Assembly (NCBI RefSeq): GCF_001941505.1
Contig: NZ_CP009248.1
Coordinates: 2,108,001-2,172,000, forward strand
Length of the DNA stretch: 64,000 bases
Direction: 5' to 3'
Source of the DNA: Corynebacterium sphenisci DSM 44792
GTDB lineage: Bacteria > Actinomycetota > Actinomycetes > Mycobacteriales > Mycobacteriaceae
Shown: positions 1 through 8,088 of the stretch, piece after piece
Numbering within the stretch: the first letter of the stretch is position 1
Layout of the letters: every line of letters starts with the position of its first letter
Position numbers and translations under genes: made by a program
Notes under the pieces: generated by a model
Seen by the model: only the letters and a program-made list of their open reading frames with translations
Database searches by the model: none
What the model was told of the DNA's origin: nothing

Positions 1-1077
1 GTCGGCGATGCCCGCCGCGGAGTCGACGTAGACAGTGTTGGAGGAGGCCGAGCAGGCGCCGCCGACCACCGCGCCGGCGCCCTCCACCACCAGGGCGGTC
101 TTCATCCCGGGCAGGGTGCCGTCGGCGTCGGCGAGCCCGGCGTGCTTGCCCAGCCCGGTCATGGTGCCCATCGCGTCGAAGAAGTTCGCCAGCACCAGGG
201 TGAACACCAGCATCACCGCGCCGATCACCCCGATCCGGGTGAAGGCGCCGAAGAGGTCGAAGGCCCCGAGCAGGTGCAGATCCGGCACGCCCCCGATCGA
301 GTCCGGGGCCTGCGGCACCGCCAGCGACCAGCCGGCCGGGCGGGCCTCGCCATCGGCGAAGGAGGGCCCGGCGTCCACCACGGCCTCCACCACCAGGGCG
401 ATCACCGTGTTCGCGACGATGCCCAGGAAGAGCCCGCCGGGCACCCCGCGGGCGACCAGCACCCCGCAGATCAGGATGCCGAGCAGGAACACCGCGGTGG
501 GCCAGGAGGCGATCTGGCCGTTGATGCCCAGCTGCACCGGCACCGTGGTGCCCGCCGCATCCGGCATCCGGCGCACCAGGCCGCCGTCGACCAGGCCGAT
601 CATGGCGATGAACAGGCCGATGCCCACGGTCATCGCCGATTTCATCGAGGGCGGGATGGCCTCGAAGACCGCGGAGCGGAAGCCGCTGACCGCCAGCGCG
701 ACGATGATCACGCCGTCGATGACCACCAGGCCCATCGCCTCCGGCCAGGTCAGGCCCTCCCCGGCGACGAAGGTCACCGCCACCAGGGTGTTGATGCCCA
801 GTCCGGCGGCCAGGCCGAAGGGGTAGCGGGCGAAGACGCCGAAGGCGATGGTGAGCACCCCGGCGGCGAAGGCGGTGACCGCGGCCACCGGGGCGATGCC
901 CAGCTCCACGCCGTTGCGGTCGGCGACGGTGCCCAGGATCAGCGGGTTGAGCAGGATGATGTACGCCATCGCGAAGAAGGTGACCACCCCCGCCCGCACC
1001 TCGGTGCCGATGGTGGATCCGCGTTCCCGGATCTTGAAGTAGCCGTCCAGTCTCCCGGTGGCGGTGGTCTCGCTCAC
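1..1077 (-). CDS. NCS2/AzgA-type purine (adenine/guanine/hypoxanthine) permease, C-terminus cut by window edge
   Basis: Membrane transporter predicted to import purine bases by proton symport. The 359 codons inside the window start at a GTG preceded by GGGAG about 9 nt upstream and read as a multi-spanning protein. It has the family's N-terminal amphipathic lead (LDGYFKIRERGSTIGTEVRAG) followed by hydrophobic helices with 'FFAMAYIILLNP' and 'FPFGLAAGLGINT'-like segments (here RYPFGLAAGLGINT), and later 'LANFFDAMGTMTG', which are hallmarks of the AzgA/GhxP branch. AzgA proteins run to about 430-480 residues, so roughly the last quarter lies outside the window. Exact base specificity cannot be told from sequence. 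Confidence 0.85.
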   Translation of the reverse strand, partial: MSETTATGRLDGYFKIRERGSTIGTEVRAGVVTFFAMAYIILLNPLILGTVADRNGVELGIAPVAAVTAFAAGVLTIAFGVFARYPFGLAAGLGINTLVAVTFVAGEGLTWPEAMGLVVIDGVIIVALAVSGFRSAVFEAIPPSMKSAMTVGIGLFIAMIGLVDGGLVRRMPDAAGTTVPVQLGINGQIASWPTAVFLLGILICGVLVARGVPGGLFLGIVANTVIALVVEAVVDAGPSFADGEARPAGWSLAVPQAPDSIGGVPDLHLLGAFDLFGAFTRIGVIGAVMLVFTLVLANFFDAMGTMTGLGKHAGLADADGTLPGMKTALVVEGAGAVVGGACSASSNTVYVDSAAGIAD

Positions 1078-1214
1078 TGCGCGCTGCTCCCTCAGGTGGT
1101 CCCGGCCGCCCCGCCGCGGGGCCGGCCGCCCGGGGCCTCGCGGCGCCCGGGCCCCCGTAGAATCCCACCGCCGCCCCCGCCGGGGCAAGCCCGGCGCGGG
1201 TGCGCGGATCCGGC

Positions 1215-1961
1215 TCAGACCACGTCGGCGTCGCCGACCGGGGCGCCCTGCCCGGTGACCTCCGGGGTCGCCGAATGCGCCCCGCAGCCGTGCCCGCGGT
1301 GCACCACCGTGCCGTCGAAGGCCCATTCGTTGGCGCACACCCCGAACTCCCCGCCGAGCTCCCCGGCCAGGGGGATGAGGAAGGCGCAGCTGGCGCAGGA
1401 GCGGATCGCCTCGGCGGCGAACGCGGAGCCGGGCCCGGTGTCCGATTCGGTCCAGCGCCGCGCCGCGGCGGCCAGGCCCGCCTCGGTGAGCCGGCGCTGC
1501 GCGGCCTCCCCGGGGGTGAGCCGCGGATCATCGGCGGCCGGGGGCAGCAGATCCCGCGGGCCGAGGTCCCCGGGCTCCAGGCGCTCCTCGTAGGGCACCC
1601 ACTCCGGGGCGCGCAGCGCGGCCTCCCCGGGCACCAGGGCCACCTCGGAGACGGTGGCCCGATCCGCCCCGGGGGCGGCGGCGAGCACCACATGCCATTC
1701 CCAGCCCCGGTAGCCGGGCAGCCGGGCGGCGAAGCGGTGCACCGCGGCGCCGGGCCCCTCGGGCAGGGCCACCCCCAAGTGCCGGCCGGCCGGGCCCTCG
1801 CCGAGATCGTCGACGGCCCGCCGGGCCAGGCGCACCGCCTCCGGGCGGGTCACCGCCGACCCGCCGGCGGCGCCGCGCGCGCCGCCGGCGTCCCGGCCGG
1901 ATCCGCCCCGGCGCCGCCGGCGGCGCCGGGAACCGCCTTCGGAAGCTGGGGTGCCCGTCAT
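1215..1961 (-). CDS. DUF3027 family protein
   Basis: A 248-residue actinobacterial protein of unknown function (DUF3027), known only from high-GC Gram-positives. The N-terminus is basic and low complexity (a run of Arg after residue 10). The conserved body follows, with 'GYRGWEWHVVLA', 'RAPEWVPYEERLEPGDLGPRDLLP' (split motif) and a C-terminal region with spaced Cys (SCASCAF, GVCANE, HGCGAHS) that could bind metal. I chose the second ATG because TAGGAT lies 7 nt upstream, giving a leaderless transcript; an ATG nine bases upstream is the alternative. It is divergent from the glutaminyl cyclase gene and near cspA, an arrangement I associate with Corynebacterium genomes. Confidence 0.75.
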   Translation of the reverse strand: MTGTPASEGGSRRRRRRRGGSGRDAGGARGAAGGSAVTRPEAVRLARRAVDDLGEGPAGRHLGVALPEGPGAAVHRFAARLPGYRGWEWHVVLAAAPGADRATVSEVALVPGEAALRAPEWVPYEERLEPGDLGPRDLLPPAADDPRLTPGEAAQRRLTEAGLAAAARRWTESDTGPGSAFAAEAIRSCASCAFLIPLAGELGGEFGVCANEWAFDGTVVHRGHGCGAHSATPEVTGQGAPVGDADVV

Positions 1962-1968
1962 GGGCCCC

Positions 1969-1978
1969 ATCCTAGGAT
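1969..1978. promoter_or_regulatory. Shared palindromic -10 element for two divergent leaderless genes
   Basis: ATCCTAGGAT is a perfect 10-bp palindrome. On the plus strand it supplies TAGGAT (1973-1978), 7 nt before ATG 1986. On the minus strand it supplies TAGGAT (1974-1969), 7 nt before ATG 1961. TANNNT is the corynebacterial -10 consensus, and start codons 6-8 nt downstream imply transcription starts at or next to the AUG. The two polymerases would compete for the same four central bases. Confidence 0.6.
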
Positions 1979-1985
1979 GAGCCCC

Positions 1986-2867
1986 ATGACCCGCCCCCGC
2001 CGCCTCCCCGGCCGCCGCCCGCCCCGCCGCGCGCCGCTCGCCCTCGCCCTGGCCGCCGCCGCGCTGGCCGGCTGCGCCGGCGGCGGCCCCGGCCCGGATC
2101 CCGCGCCCCCGGCCGCGGGGCGCCCGGCGGAGCCGGCCGCCCCGGCGCGCCTGGCGGTGGAGGTGATCGCCGCGCACCCCTTCGACGAGTCCTCCTTCAC
2201 CCAGGGCCTGGAGCTCACCGGGGACGGGGAGCTGCTGGTGGGCACCGGGCTGGTCGGCCGGTCCCGGATCTACCGGGTCGCCGATCCGCTGGGGGAGCCC
2301 CGCGAAATCGCCTCCCGGGACCTGGATCCGGGGCTGTTCGGCGAGGGGATCACCCGCTCCGGGGAGCGGATCTGGCAATTGACCTGGCGCGACGGGGTGG
2401 CCATCGAACGTGATGCGGCGACCCTGGCGGAGCTGGGCCGGCATCGGCTGGACCGGGAGGGCTGGGGGATCTGCGATCTGGGCGATGGCCGGCTGGCGCT
2501 CTCCGACGGCACCGACCGGCTCGCCTTCCGCGACGCCGCGGACTTCCGCCCGCTCGGCGGGGTGCCGGTGCGCGCCGCCGGGGCCCCGGTGGATCAGCTC
2601 AACGAGCTGGAGTGCGTGACCGGCCCCGACGGGCCCCGGGTGTGGGCGAACCGGTGGCGCACCGGCGAGCTGGTCGCCGTGGATCCGCGCGATGGCCGGG
2701 TCACCGCGGTGGCGGACGCCTCCGCGCTGCGGTCGATGCTGCCGGCGGATGCGGTCGAGCCCGATGTGCTCAACGGCATCGCGAAGGTGCCCGGCACCGA
2801 CCGGTGGCTGCTCGCCGGGAAGCGCTGGCCGGTGCTCTTCGAGGTCCGGTTCACCCCGGCGGACTAG
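1986..2867 (+). CDS. Glutaminyl-peptide cyclotransferase (glutamine cyclotransferase family), lipoprotein
   Basis: Predicted secreted lipoprotein of 293 residues that would cyclise N-terminal glutamine to pyroglutamate outside the cell membrane. An Arg/Pro-rich N-region and hydrophobic stretch end in the lipobox LAGC (Cys30). The body is a plant/bacterial-type five-bladed propeller of the Glu_cyclase_2 family, with 'HPFDESSFTQGLE' near residue 60, 'FGEGIT', 'GWGICDL', 'LNELECV' and 'VLNGIA', all conserved family blocks including the metal and substrate Glu residues. ATG 1986 is used because TAGGAT precedes it by 7 nt; the ATG at 1977 overlaps that element. Downstream gene DUF2771 follows after 38 nt. 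Confidence 0.85.
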   Translation: MTRPRRLPGRRPPRRAPLALALAAAALAGCAGGGPGPDPAPPAAGRPAEPAAPARLAVEVIAAHPFDESSFTQGLELTGDGELLVGTGLVGRSRIYRVADPLGEPREIASRDLDPGLFGEGITRSGERIWQLTWRDGVAIERDAATLAELGRHRLDREGWGICDLGDGRLALSDGTDRLAFRDAADFRPLGGVPVRAAGAPVDQLNELECVTGPDGPRVWANRWRTGELVAVDPRDGRVTAVADASALRSMLPADAVEPDVLNGIAKVPGTDRWLLAGKRWPVLFEVRFTPAD

Positions 2868-2905
2868 GATCGGCGCGAACGCACCGGATGGAAGGGAGCC
2901 TGCGG

Positions 2906-3454
2906 ATGAGGCGGGGCAGGACGCGCAAATCACTGGGCATCGTCGCGGCGATCCTGGTCACCGGCCTGGTGATCGTCGGCGGGGTGGTCGCCTGGACCAC
3001 GCTGCGCGAGCGCCCGCTGGCCGACCCGGGGGCGCTGACCCTGACCGTGGTGGTCGACGGGGCGGAGGCCGAGGTGGCCCCGTACCGGGTCTGCGATCTC
3101 TTCGACCCGGGCTCCTGCACGGTGCACGAGGACCGGGTGCACCATATGGCGCTCGGCGCGCAGGACACCGCGGAGGTGCGGGTGGACCCGGAGGTCGCCT
3201 CGGTGAAGTGGACCCTGCAGCGCTTCTACGCCGACGAGTCGGCCAACGCGACCGCCCTGCACGAGCCGGGCACCGCCACGGCGGAGACCGTCGCCGGCTC
3301 CACGGCCGCCGCCGGGCAGCGCAGCGCGCTGGGCGTGATCGAGGTCTCCACCGCGGTGGTGGGCCTGGACGCCGCCGGGGAGGAGACCACCTACGGGATC
3401 ACCTGGTCCATCGTCAACGACGCCGCGGACGCGGCGGACGCCGCGAAGGAGTAG
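2906..3454 (+). CDS. DUF2771 family membrane-anchored protein
   Basis: Small actinobacterial protein (182 residues) of unknown function. An Arg/Lys-rich start is followed by one membrane segment (IVAAILVTGLVIVGGVVAW), then an extracytoplasmic domain with 'YRVCDLFDPGSCTVHED', whose two Cys could form a disulfide, and 'LSVPE'-like beta strands. The C-terminal part reads as an immunoglobulin-like beta domain ending in an Ala/Asp tail. ATG 2906 has the Shine-Dalgarno AAGGGAG 7 nt upstream; an in-frame ATG at 2888 lies before that site and is less likely. Confidence 0.65.
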   Translation: MRRGRTRKSLGIVAAILVTGLVIVGGVVAWTTLRERPLADPGALTLTVVVDGAEAEVAPYRVCDLFDPGSCTVHEDRVHHMALGAQDTAEVRVDPEVASVKWTLQRFYADESANATALHEPGTATAETVAGSTAAAGQRSALGVIEVSTAVVGLDAAGEETTYGITWSIVNDAADAADAAKE

Positions 3455-3491
3455 CCCCCTCCTCCCCCGCCCGCGGGCGCGGGCCACGGGG

Positions 3492-3881
3492 CTAGCGGTC
3501 GAGTTCCCGGGCCACGGCGCGCAGCACCTCCGCCATCCGCCGGCCCTGCCGGCGCTCGGGGTGCCGGCCGGCGCGCAGATCCCGCTGCACGGTGGTCTCC
3601 AGCATGGTGATCATGTCGGAGATCATCCCGTTGAGCTCCGCCGGGTCATGCCGGCGGGCGGGCCGGGCCGCGCGCGGGGCCTCGTCGAGGATGGTCACCC
3701 GCAGCGCCTGCGGGCCGGGCCGGCCGTCGGCGAAGTCGTATTCGATGCGCTGGCCCTTGTGCAGCTCCTCGACGCCCTCGGGCAGCACGGCGTGCCCGAC
3801 GTAGACGTCCTCGCCGTCGGGGTTGGACACGAAGCCGAAGCCGCGGGTCTTGTCGTACCACCTGATATTGCCGATGGGCAC
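3492..3881 (-). CDS. cspA: Cold-shock protein CspA, long corynebacterial form
   Basis: RNA/DNA-binding cold-shock domain protein of 129 residues. The first 65 residues are a canonical CSD starting MPIGNIRWYD, with RNP1 'RGFGFVS' and RNP2-like 'DVYVGHAVL'. A C-terminal extension of about 60 residues (HDPAELNGMISDMITMLE and onward) is characteristic of the long actinobacterial CspA and is predicted helical. The GTG start is chosen by alignment to the usual M-P-[IV]-G start; a GTG nine bases upstream is in frame. It is divergent from rpf1, and the two share a 572-base intergenic region. Confidence 0.88.
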   Translation of the reverse strand: MPIGNIRWYDKTRGFGFVSNPDGEDVYVGHAVLPEGVEELHKGQRIEYDFADGRPGPQALRVTILDEAPRAARPARRHDPAELNGMISDMITMLETTVQRDLRAGRHPERRQGRRMAEVLRAVARELDR

Positions 3882-4006
3882 CGCCCTCACACCTTTCCCG
3901 GTCCGCCGTCGATCGCCGCCGTGGCGGTCGGCGGGGCCGCTCGCGGATCTGAACCACCCACCATATCCGAACACCGCGAAGGCCGTTCTCGGTAACGACC
4001 CGATAA

Positions 4007-4022
4007 CGTGATATACGTCACG
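4007..4022. promoter_or_regulatory. GlxR/CRP-type operator
   Basis: CGTGA-TATACG-TCACG is an inverted repeat with the 5-6-5 geometry of the GlxR/CRP consensus TGTGA-N6-TCACA; each arm differs from consensus only at its outer base. It lies about 150 bases before the proposed rpf1 promoter and 125 bases before cspA. C. glutamicum rpf genes are known GlxR targets, which supports but does not prove function here. Confidence 0.5.
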
Positions 4023-4170
4023 TTTCACATCCGTCCCATCCGCCACTTCCCCACCATTGCCCATGGTGGCGGCATGTTTTCATGTGCGGATCCGCCGCCC
4101 GCGCACCGGGTGCGCACCCCCGCCAACCGGCGGCTTCCGCCAATGGCGTGACTATTCCGTGACCAACCGC

Positions 4171-4176
4171 TACGTT
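4171..4176 (+). promoter_or_regulatory. Candidate -10 hexamer of the rpf1 promoter
   Basis: TACGTT fits TANNNT and would start transcription near 4183, which is where the riboswitch sequence begins. A recognisable -35 is not evident (around GTGACT, 4147-4152), so this is placed mainly from the riboswitch boundary. Confidence 0.4.
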
Positions 4177-4179
4177 TGG

Positions 4180-4430
4180 CGACGACGCGCGGGAGACCCG
4201 ACCGCCCTTCGCCCAACCCCGTCCGGGGCGGCGCCGGGACCCGAGCAACGCGAACACAACTCCACAGGACATCCTGACCGCGGACGGGGTCGGGGAAACC
4301 ACCCGAGGCCGATCGGCGCCCCCGCCGGCCGGCCGCCCCACCGGGGCTAGGGGTGAAGCCGGGCCGCATGGCGGCCCGCCGGGCATCCCCACCGCCCGAA
4401 CCCGACAGCTAACCCCGACGGCGACCCACC
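4180..4430 (+). ncRNA. Cyclic di-AMP riboswitch (ydaO/yuaA class) upstream of rpf1
   Basis: The leader carries the conserved blocks of the ydaO class in the right order: GGGGAAACCACCC at about 4290-4303, GGGGTGAAGCC at about 4350-4360, and CGACAGCTAACCCCG at 4403-4417. The last is nearly identical to the invariant 3' core. A variable GC-rich hairpin (GGGCCGCATGGCGGCCC, 4361-4377) sits between the second and third blocks. These riboswitches sense c-di-AMP and in actinobacteria often precede cell-wall hydrolase genes, including rpf genes; high c-di-AMP usually turns expression off. The boundaries are approximate. Confidence 0.85.
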
Positions 4431-4453
4431 GAACAACGAGAGGGAATCCACTC

Positions 4454-5137
4454 ATGGCCCGCCACTCCAAGAAGGCCCGCACCATCTCCACCACCGCCAA
4501 GGTCGCCGCCACCGGCGTCGCCCTCGGCGCCGGCGCCGCGCTGCTGGCCCCCGCCGCCAACGCCGCCCCCTACTCCGACTGGGAGCGCCTGGCCCAGTGC
4601 GAGTCCGGCGGCAACTGGTCCATCAACACCGGCAACGGCTACTACGGCGGCCTGCAGTTCTCCGCCTCCACCTGGAACGGCTACGGCGGCGGCGAGTTCG
4701 CCCCCTACGCCAGCCAGGCCACCAAGGATCAGCAGATCTGGGTCGCCGAGAAGGTCCTCGCCGCCCAGGGCTGGGGCGCCTGGCCCGCCTGCTCCGCCAA
4801 GCTCGGCCTGCACTCCTCGGCCAACACCAGCCGGCCGAAGCCGGTGAACGGCACCACCAGCCACGGCACCGCCGCCCCGAAGCCGAAGCACCAGGCCGCC
4901 CCGGCCCCGAAGGCCGAGGCCAACCCGGTCGAGGCGATCGCCGCCATCGCCGGCGACCCCTCCGGTGTCGCCGGTGACCCGGCCGCCGCCATCGCCCGCC
5001 TCGGCGAGGCCTCCGACATCGCCTCCCTGGACGCCATCTTCGAGGAGATCACCGGCGCCTACGACGCCAAGGACCTCCCGGTCCCGGCCCAGGTCGCCGG
5101 CTACTACGACATGGTCCGCGAGCTGCTGCCCTTCTAG
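4454..5137 (+). CDS. rpf1: Resuscitation-promoting factor Rpf1, secreted peptidoglycan lytic enzyme
   Basis: Secreted muralytic enzyme that cleaves peptidoglycan and stimulates regrowth. The signal peptide is a Lys/Arg-rich start, a hydrophobic stretch and 'PAANA' with predicted cleavage after residue 37. The Rpf catalytic domain follows directly (residues 39-115): 'YSDWERLAQCESGGNWSIN' with catalytic Glu50, 'GYYGGLQFSASTWNGYGG', and a second conserved Cys in 'WPACSAKLG'. After this comes a Pro/Lys-rich linker and a C-terminal segment ending 'VPAQVAGYYDMVRELLPF', like C. glutamicum Rpf1. RBS GAGAGGGAA precedes ATG. Control by the c-di-AMP riboswitch and a GlxR-like site is inferred. Confidence 0.93.
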   Translation: MARHSKKARTISTTAKVAATGVALGAGAALLAPAANAAPYSDWERLAQCESGGNWSINTGNGYYGGLQFSASTWNGYGGGEFAPYASQATKDQQIWVAEKVLAAQGWGAWPACSAKLGLHSSANTSRPKPVNGTTSHGTAAPKPKHQAAPAPKAEANPVEAIAAIAGDPSGVAGDPAAAIARLGEASDIASLDAIFEEITGAYDAKDLPVPAQVAGYYDMVRELLPF

Positions 5138-5161
5138 GACGGCACCGGACCCGACCGACGC

Positions 5162-5196
5162 GGAACCCGGCCACCCCCTGGGGGTGGCCGGGTTCC
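5162..5196 (+). terminator. Hairpin terminator after rpf1
   Basis: A near-perfect inverted repeat of about 16 bp per arm (GGAACCCGGCCACCCC / GGGGTGGCCGGGTTCC) starts 25 nt after the stop codon. There is no clear T tract, as is common at this GC content. Confidence 0.6.
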
Positions 5197-5390
5197 TCCG
5201 CGTCCGGGCGCGGGGCGCCCGCCGCCGCCGCGGCCGGGATCCGGGTCCGGGATCGCCGAATCGGCCGACGCGCACGGCGGTGGTAGCGGTTCGTGCGCGC
5301 CGGCCGACGCCGCATCCGCGCGGGGCGGATGAGGTCTCTGGCGGGATGGGCCGACGCCGCCGGGGCGGGGCATGCCCCGCCCGGGGGGAA

Positions 5391-5588
5391 TCAGCGGTTG
5401 ATCACCGTGTTCGGGTGCACGTAGCCCAGGGTCTCCGGATCCACCGGGAAGGTGGTGCTGCCGAAGGGCGAATCCGCGCCGGCGTGGTGGGCGATGAGCT
5501 CGGTCACGGCGTGCTGGCCCGGCTCGAGGTCCTGCGGCCAGCCCGGATCGACGTACTGCTTCTTGTGCTTCTTCGCGACGTTAGCCAT
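5391..5588 (-). CDS. Small conserved hypothetical protein (65 aa)
   Basis: Unrecognised soluble protein. It begins with a very basic segment (MANVAKKHKKQY) followed by 'DPGWPQDLEPGQHAVTELI', and its C-terminus reads 'DPETLGYVHPNTVINR'. It has no membrane segment or Cys motif. The start ATG is preceded by TTGGGGGT. It lies divergently from the helicase-associated gene, with about 100 bases between the two starts. The length and lack of repeats look like a real conserved actinobacterial small gene, but I cannot name a function. Confidence 0.6.
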   Translation of the reverse strand: MANVAKKHKKQYVDPGWPQDLEPGQHAVTELIAHHAGADSPFGSTTFPVDPETLGYVHPNTVINR

Positions 5589-5694
5589 ACCCCCAATCAT
5601 GGCAGAAGCAACGGCCAGAGTCACCTCAGTCGCGCTTAAGGTTCCGTTCAGGACGCCGTTCGGGTGCCCCCGTCGCAGTATCCTGGGAGCCGCC

Positions 5695-8028
5695 ATGGAC
5701 CACGCCACCGAGACGCCCGCCCTGCGCGACTGGCTCGCCGCCCGCGACCGGGCCTTCCTCGCCGAGCTGCTGCGGCTGCGCCCGGACGCGGCCACCCCGC
5801 CGCCGCGCTCCTCCGAGGTGCTCGCCGCCCGCCTGCAGCTGCGCGCCTCCGCCCGCCGGGTGCTGCCCGGCCTGGACGCCACCGCCCTGGCGGTGCTGGA
5901 GGCCGCCGTGGACCTCGGCGCGGATCTGGAGCCGGTGCCGGCCGCGACGGTGCTGGACTCGGTGCGCGCCCGGCTCGCCGCCGCGGGCGCGCCCGCCCGG
6001 GAACGGCCCACCCTGGCCCAGCTGCGCACCGCCCTCGACGCGCTGCGGCAGCGCGCCCTGGTGATCGGCGACGGCCCGGGCCGCGGCGGCCGCTTCGCCG
6101 GCCGGGCGGGGCTCGCCGGGCGCGCGCTGCGCGTCGCCGACGGGGCCTGGGCGGCGCTGCCGCCGGGCTGGGCGCTGCTGCCGGACCCGGACCGGCCCAC
6201 CCCGGAGCGGCTCCGCGCGGCCCTGGCCGAAATCGACGATCACCAGCGCCGGCTGCTGGACACCCTCGTCGAGGCCGGGGGCCTGGGCACCACCCGGGAG
6301 GCCGACCCGGCCGCGGACCCGGCGCTGCCGGTGCCCCGGCTCATCGCCGCCGGGCTGCTGGAGCGGGTCGACCACGCCACGGTGCGGCTGCCCGCGGCGG
6401 TGCGCGCCCTGCTGCGCGGGATCCCGCTGCCGGAGGGCCGGGTGCCGCTGCGCCCGGATCCGCCGGCGACCCTGCCGGCCGGCGACGCCGACGCCCGGGG
6501 CGCGGCGGCCGCCCTGGAGCTCATCCGGGGGGTGCGGGATCTGCTGGAGCTGCTCGGCGGGGCCCCGGCGGCGGTGCGCCGGGACGGCACCGTGGGCATG
6601 CGCGAGCACCGGCGGCTGGCCGAGGCCCTCGGCCCGGAGCTGCCCCGCCTGGTGGCCGTGGCCGCCGCCGCGGGGCTGCTCGGCGTCGGCGCCCCCCATC
6701 CGCTGCCCGCCGAGGACACCGGCGGCGACTACCTCGCCCCCGCCCCGGCGGCCGACGCCTTCCTCGCCGCGGAGCCCGCGGCGCGCTGGGCGATGCTCAT
6801 CGACGGCCTGCGCGGCGCCGACGTGGACCCGGCCGCGGACCGGCCGCTGCTCTCCCCGGAGGCCCGGCGCGCGGACCTGCCGGCGCTGCGCACCGCGATC
6901 GGGGATCTGCTGCTCGACGCGGACGCCGCGGTGGCCGACCCGGCGGGGGCGCTGCTGCACCGCCGTCCCCTGGTGGCGGTGCGCACCCCGCCGGCGGCGC
7001 TGGAGTCCGCCCTGGCGGATCTCGCCGCGCTCGGGCTCATCGCCCGCGAGGGCCCCGCCGCGGCGGCCACCGCCGCCTGGCGGGCCGCCCGCGCCGCCAC
7101 CGGCGCGGAGCTCGCCGCCCGGCTCGCCCCGCTGCTGCCCGCCCCCACCGGCGACCTCATCGCCCAGGAGGATCTCACCATCCTGGTGCCCGGCCCGGCG
7201 GAGCCGGCCCTGGCCGCCGCGCTGGCCCGGTTCACCGACGTGGAGAGCACCGGGGTGGCCAGCGTGCACCGGATGAGCGAGGAGTCGGTGCGCCGCGGCC
7301 TGGACTCCGGGATGACCGCCGCGGAACTGCACGCCCTGCTCGCCGAACGGGCCCTGGGCGAGGTGCCGCAGGCGATGGGCTTCCTCATCGACGACGTCGC
7401 CCGCCGGCACGGGCTCCTGCGCGGCGGGCCCGCGGCGAGCTACCTGCGCTGCGCGGACGCCGCGGAACTGGCCGGGATCATGGCCTCCCCCGCGGCGGCC
7501 GGGCTCGGCCTGCGCCGGCTGGCGGACACGGTGCTCATCGCCCAGGCCCCGCTGGCGGAGGTGCTCGCCGCGCTGCGCGCCGCCGGCCGGCCGGCGGTCG
7601 CCGAGGACGCCGACGGCGCCGTGCTGGACCTGGCGGAGGAGCCCCGGCGGGTCGCCGAGGCGCTGCCGCGCGCCCCCGCCCCGCAGCCGGCCGATGCCGA
7701 GGTCATCGCCCGCGCCGTGGACGACCTGGTCCGCGGCGACGCCGCCGCGGCCGCCGGCGACGGCGCCGGCGGCACCCGGATCGGGATGGACGATGACCCG
7801 GCCACCGGGGCCGCCGCCCAGGATCTGCTGGCCCGCGCCGCCCGCGCCGGGATCGAGGTCACCATCGGCTACGTGGACCGCAACGGCCGGGCGCTGCGCC
7901 GCCGGGTGCGCCCGGTCACCGTCGGCGGCGGCCACGTCGACGCCCTGGATCCGGCCGAGGGGCGGGTGCTGCGCTTCCTCATGCACCGGGTCACCGAGGT
8001 CGTGCAGGAGGCCCCGCCGGTGCCATAA
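5695..8028 (+). CDS. Helicase-associated domain protein (Helicase_C_3 / XPB-associated type)
   Basis: A 777-residue soluble protein found next to the XPB-type helicase in Actinobacteria and presumed to work with it in DNA repair or transcription. No Walker motifs are present. It is Ala/Leu-rich with winged-helix-like repeats. The C-terminal region (about residues 470-660) contains 'DLIAQEDLTILVPGP' and 'FTDVESTGVASVHRMSEESVRRGLD', which match the helicase-C_3 module, and the end (ITIGYVDRNG-like 'VTIGYVDRNGRALRR') matches a WYL-like tail. The ATG at 5695 lies 10 nt after TATCCT; upstream in-frame codons look like shadow sequence of the divergent gene. It is followed after 60 nt by the helicase. 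Confidence 0.8.
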   Translation: MDHATETPALRDWLAARDRAFLAELLRLRPDAATPPPRSSEVLAARLQLRASARRVLPGLDATALAVLEAAVDLGADLEPVPAATVLDSVRARLAAAGAPARERPTLAQLRTALDALRQRALVIGDGPGRGGRFAGRAGLAGRALRVADGAWAALPPGWALLPDPDRPTPERLRAALAEIDDHQRRLLDTLVEAGGLGTTREADPAADPALPVPRLIAAGLLERVDHATVRLPAAVRALLRGIPLPEGRVPLRPDPPATLPAGDADARGAAAALELIRGVRDLLELLGGAPAAVRRDGTVGMREHRRLAEALGPELPRLVAVAAAAGLLGVGAPHPLPAEDTGGDYLAPAPAADAFLAAEPAARWAMLIDGLRGADVDPAADRPLLSPEARRADLPALRTAIGDLLLDADAAVADPAGALLHRRPLVAVRTPPAALESALADLAALGLIAREGPAAAATAAWRAARAATGAELAARLAPLLPAPTGDLIAQEDLTILVPGPAEPALAAALARFTDVESTGVASVHRMSEESVRRGLDSGMTAAELHALLAERALGEVPQAMGFLIDDVARRHGLLRGGPAASYLRCADAAELAGIMASPAAAGLGLRRLADTVLIAQAPLAEVLAALRAAGRPAVAEDADGAVLDLAEEPRRVAEALPRAPAPQPADAEVIARAVDDLVRGDAAAAAGDGAGGTRIGMDDDPATGAAAQDLLARAARAGIEVTIGYVDRNGRALRRRVRPVTVGGGHVDALDPAEGRVLRFLMHRVTEVVQEAPPVP

Positions 8029-8088
8029 TGGGTGTTCGGCCCATTTCACGACACCGCGGGGCGACCGGCGGGGAAGGCGGGGTTTGAC

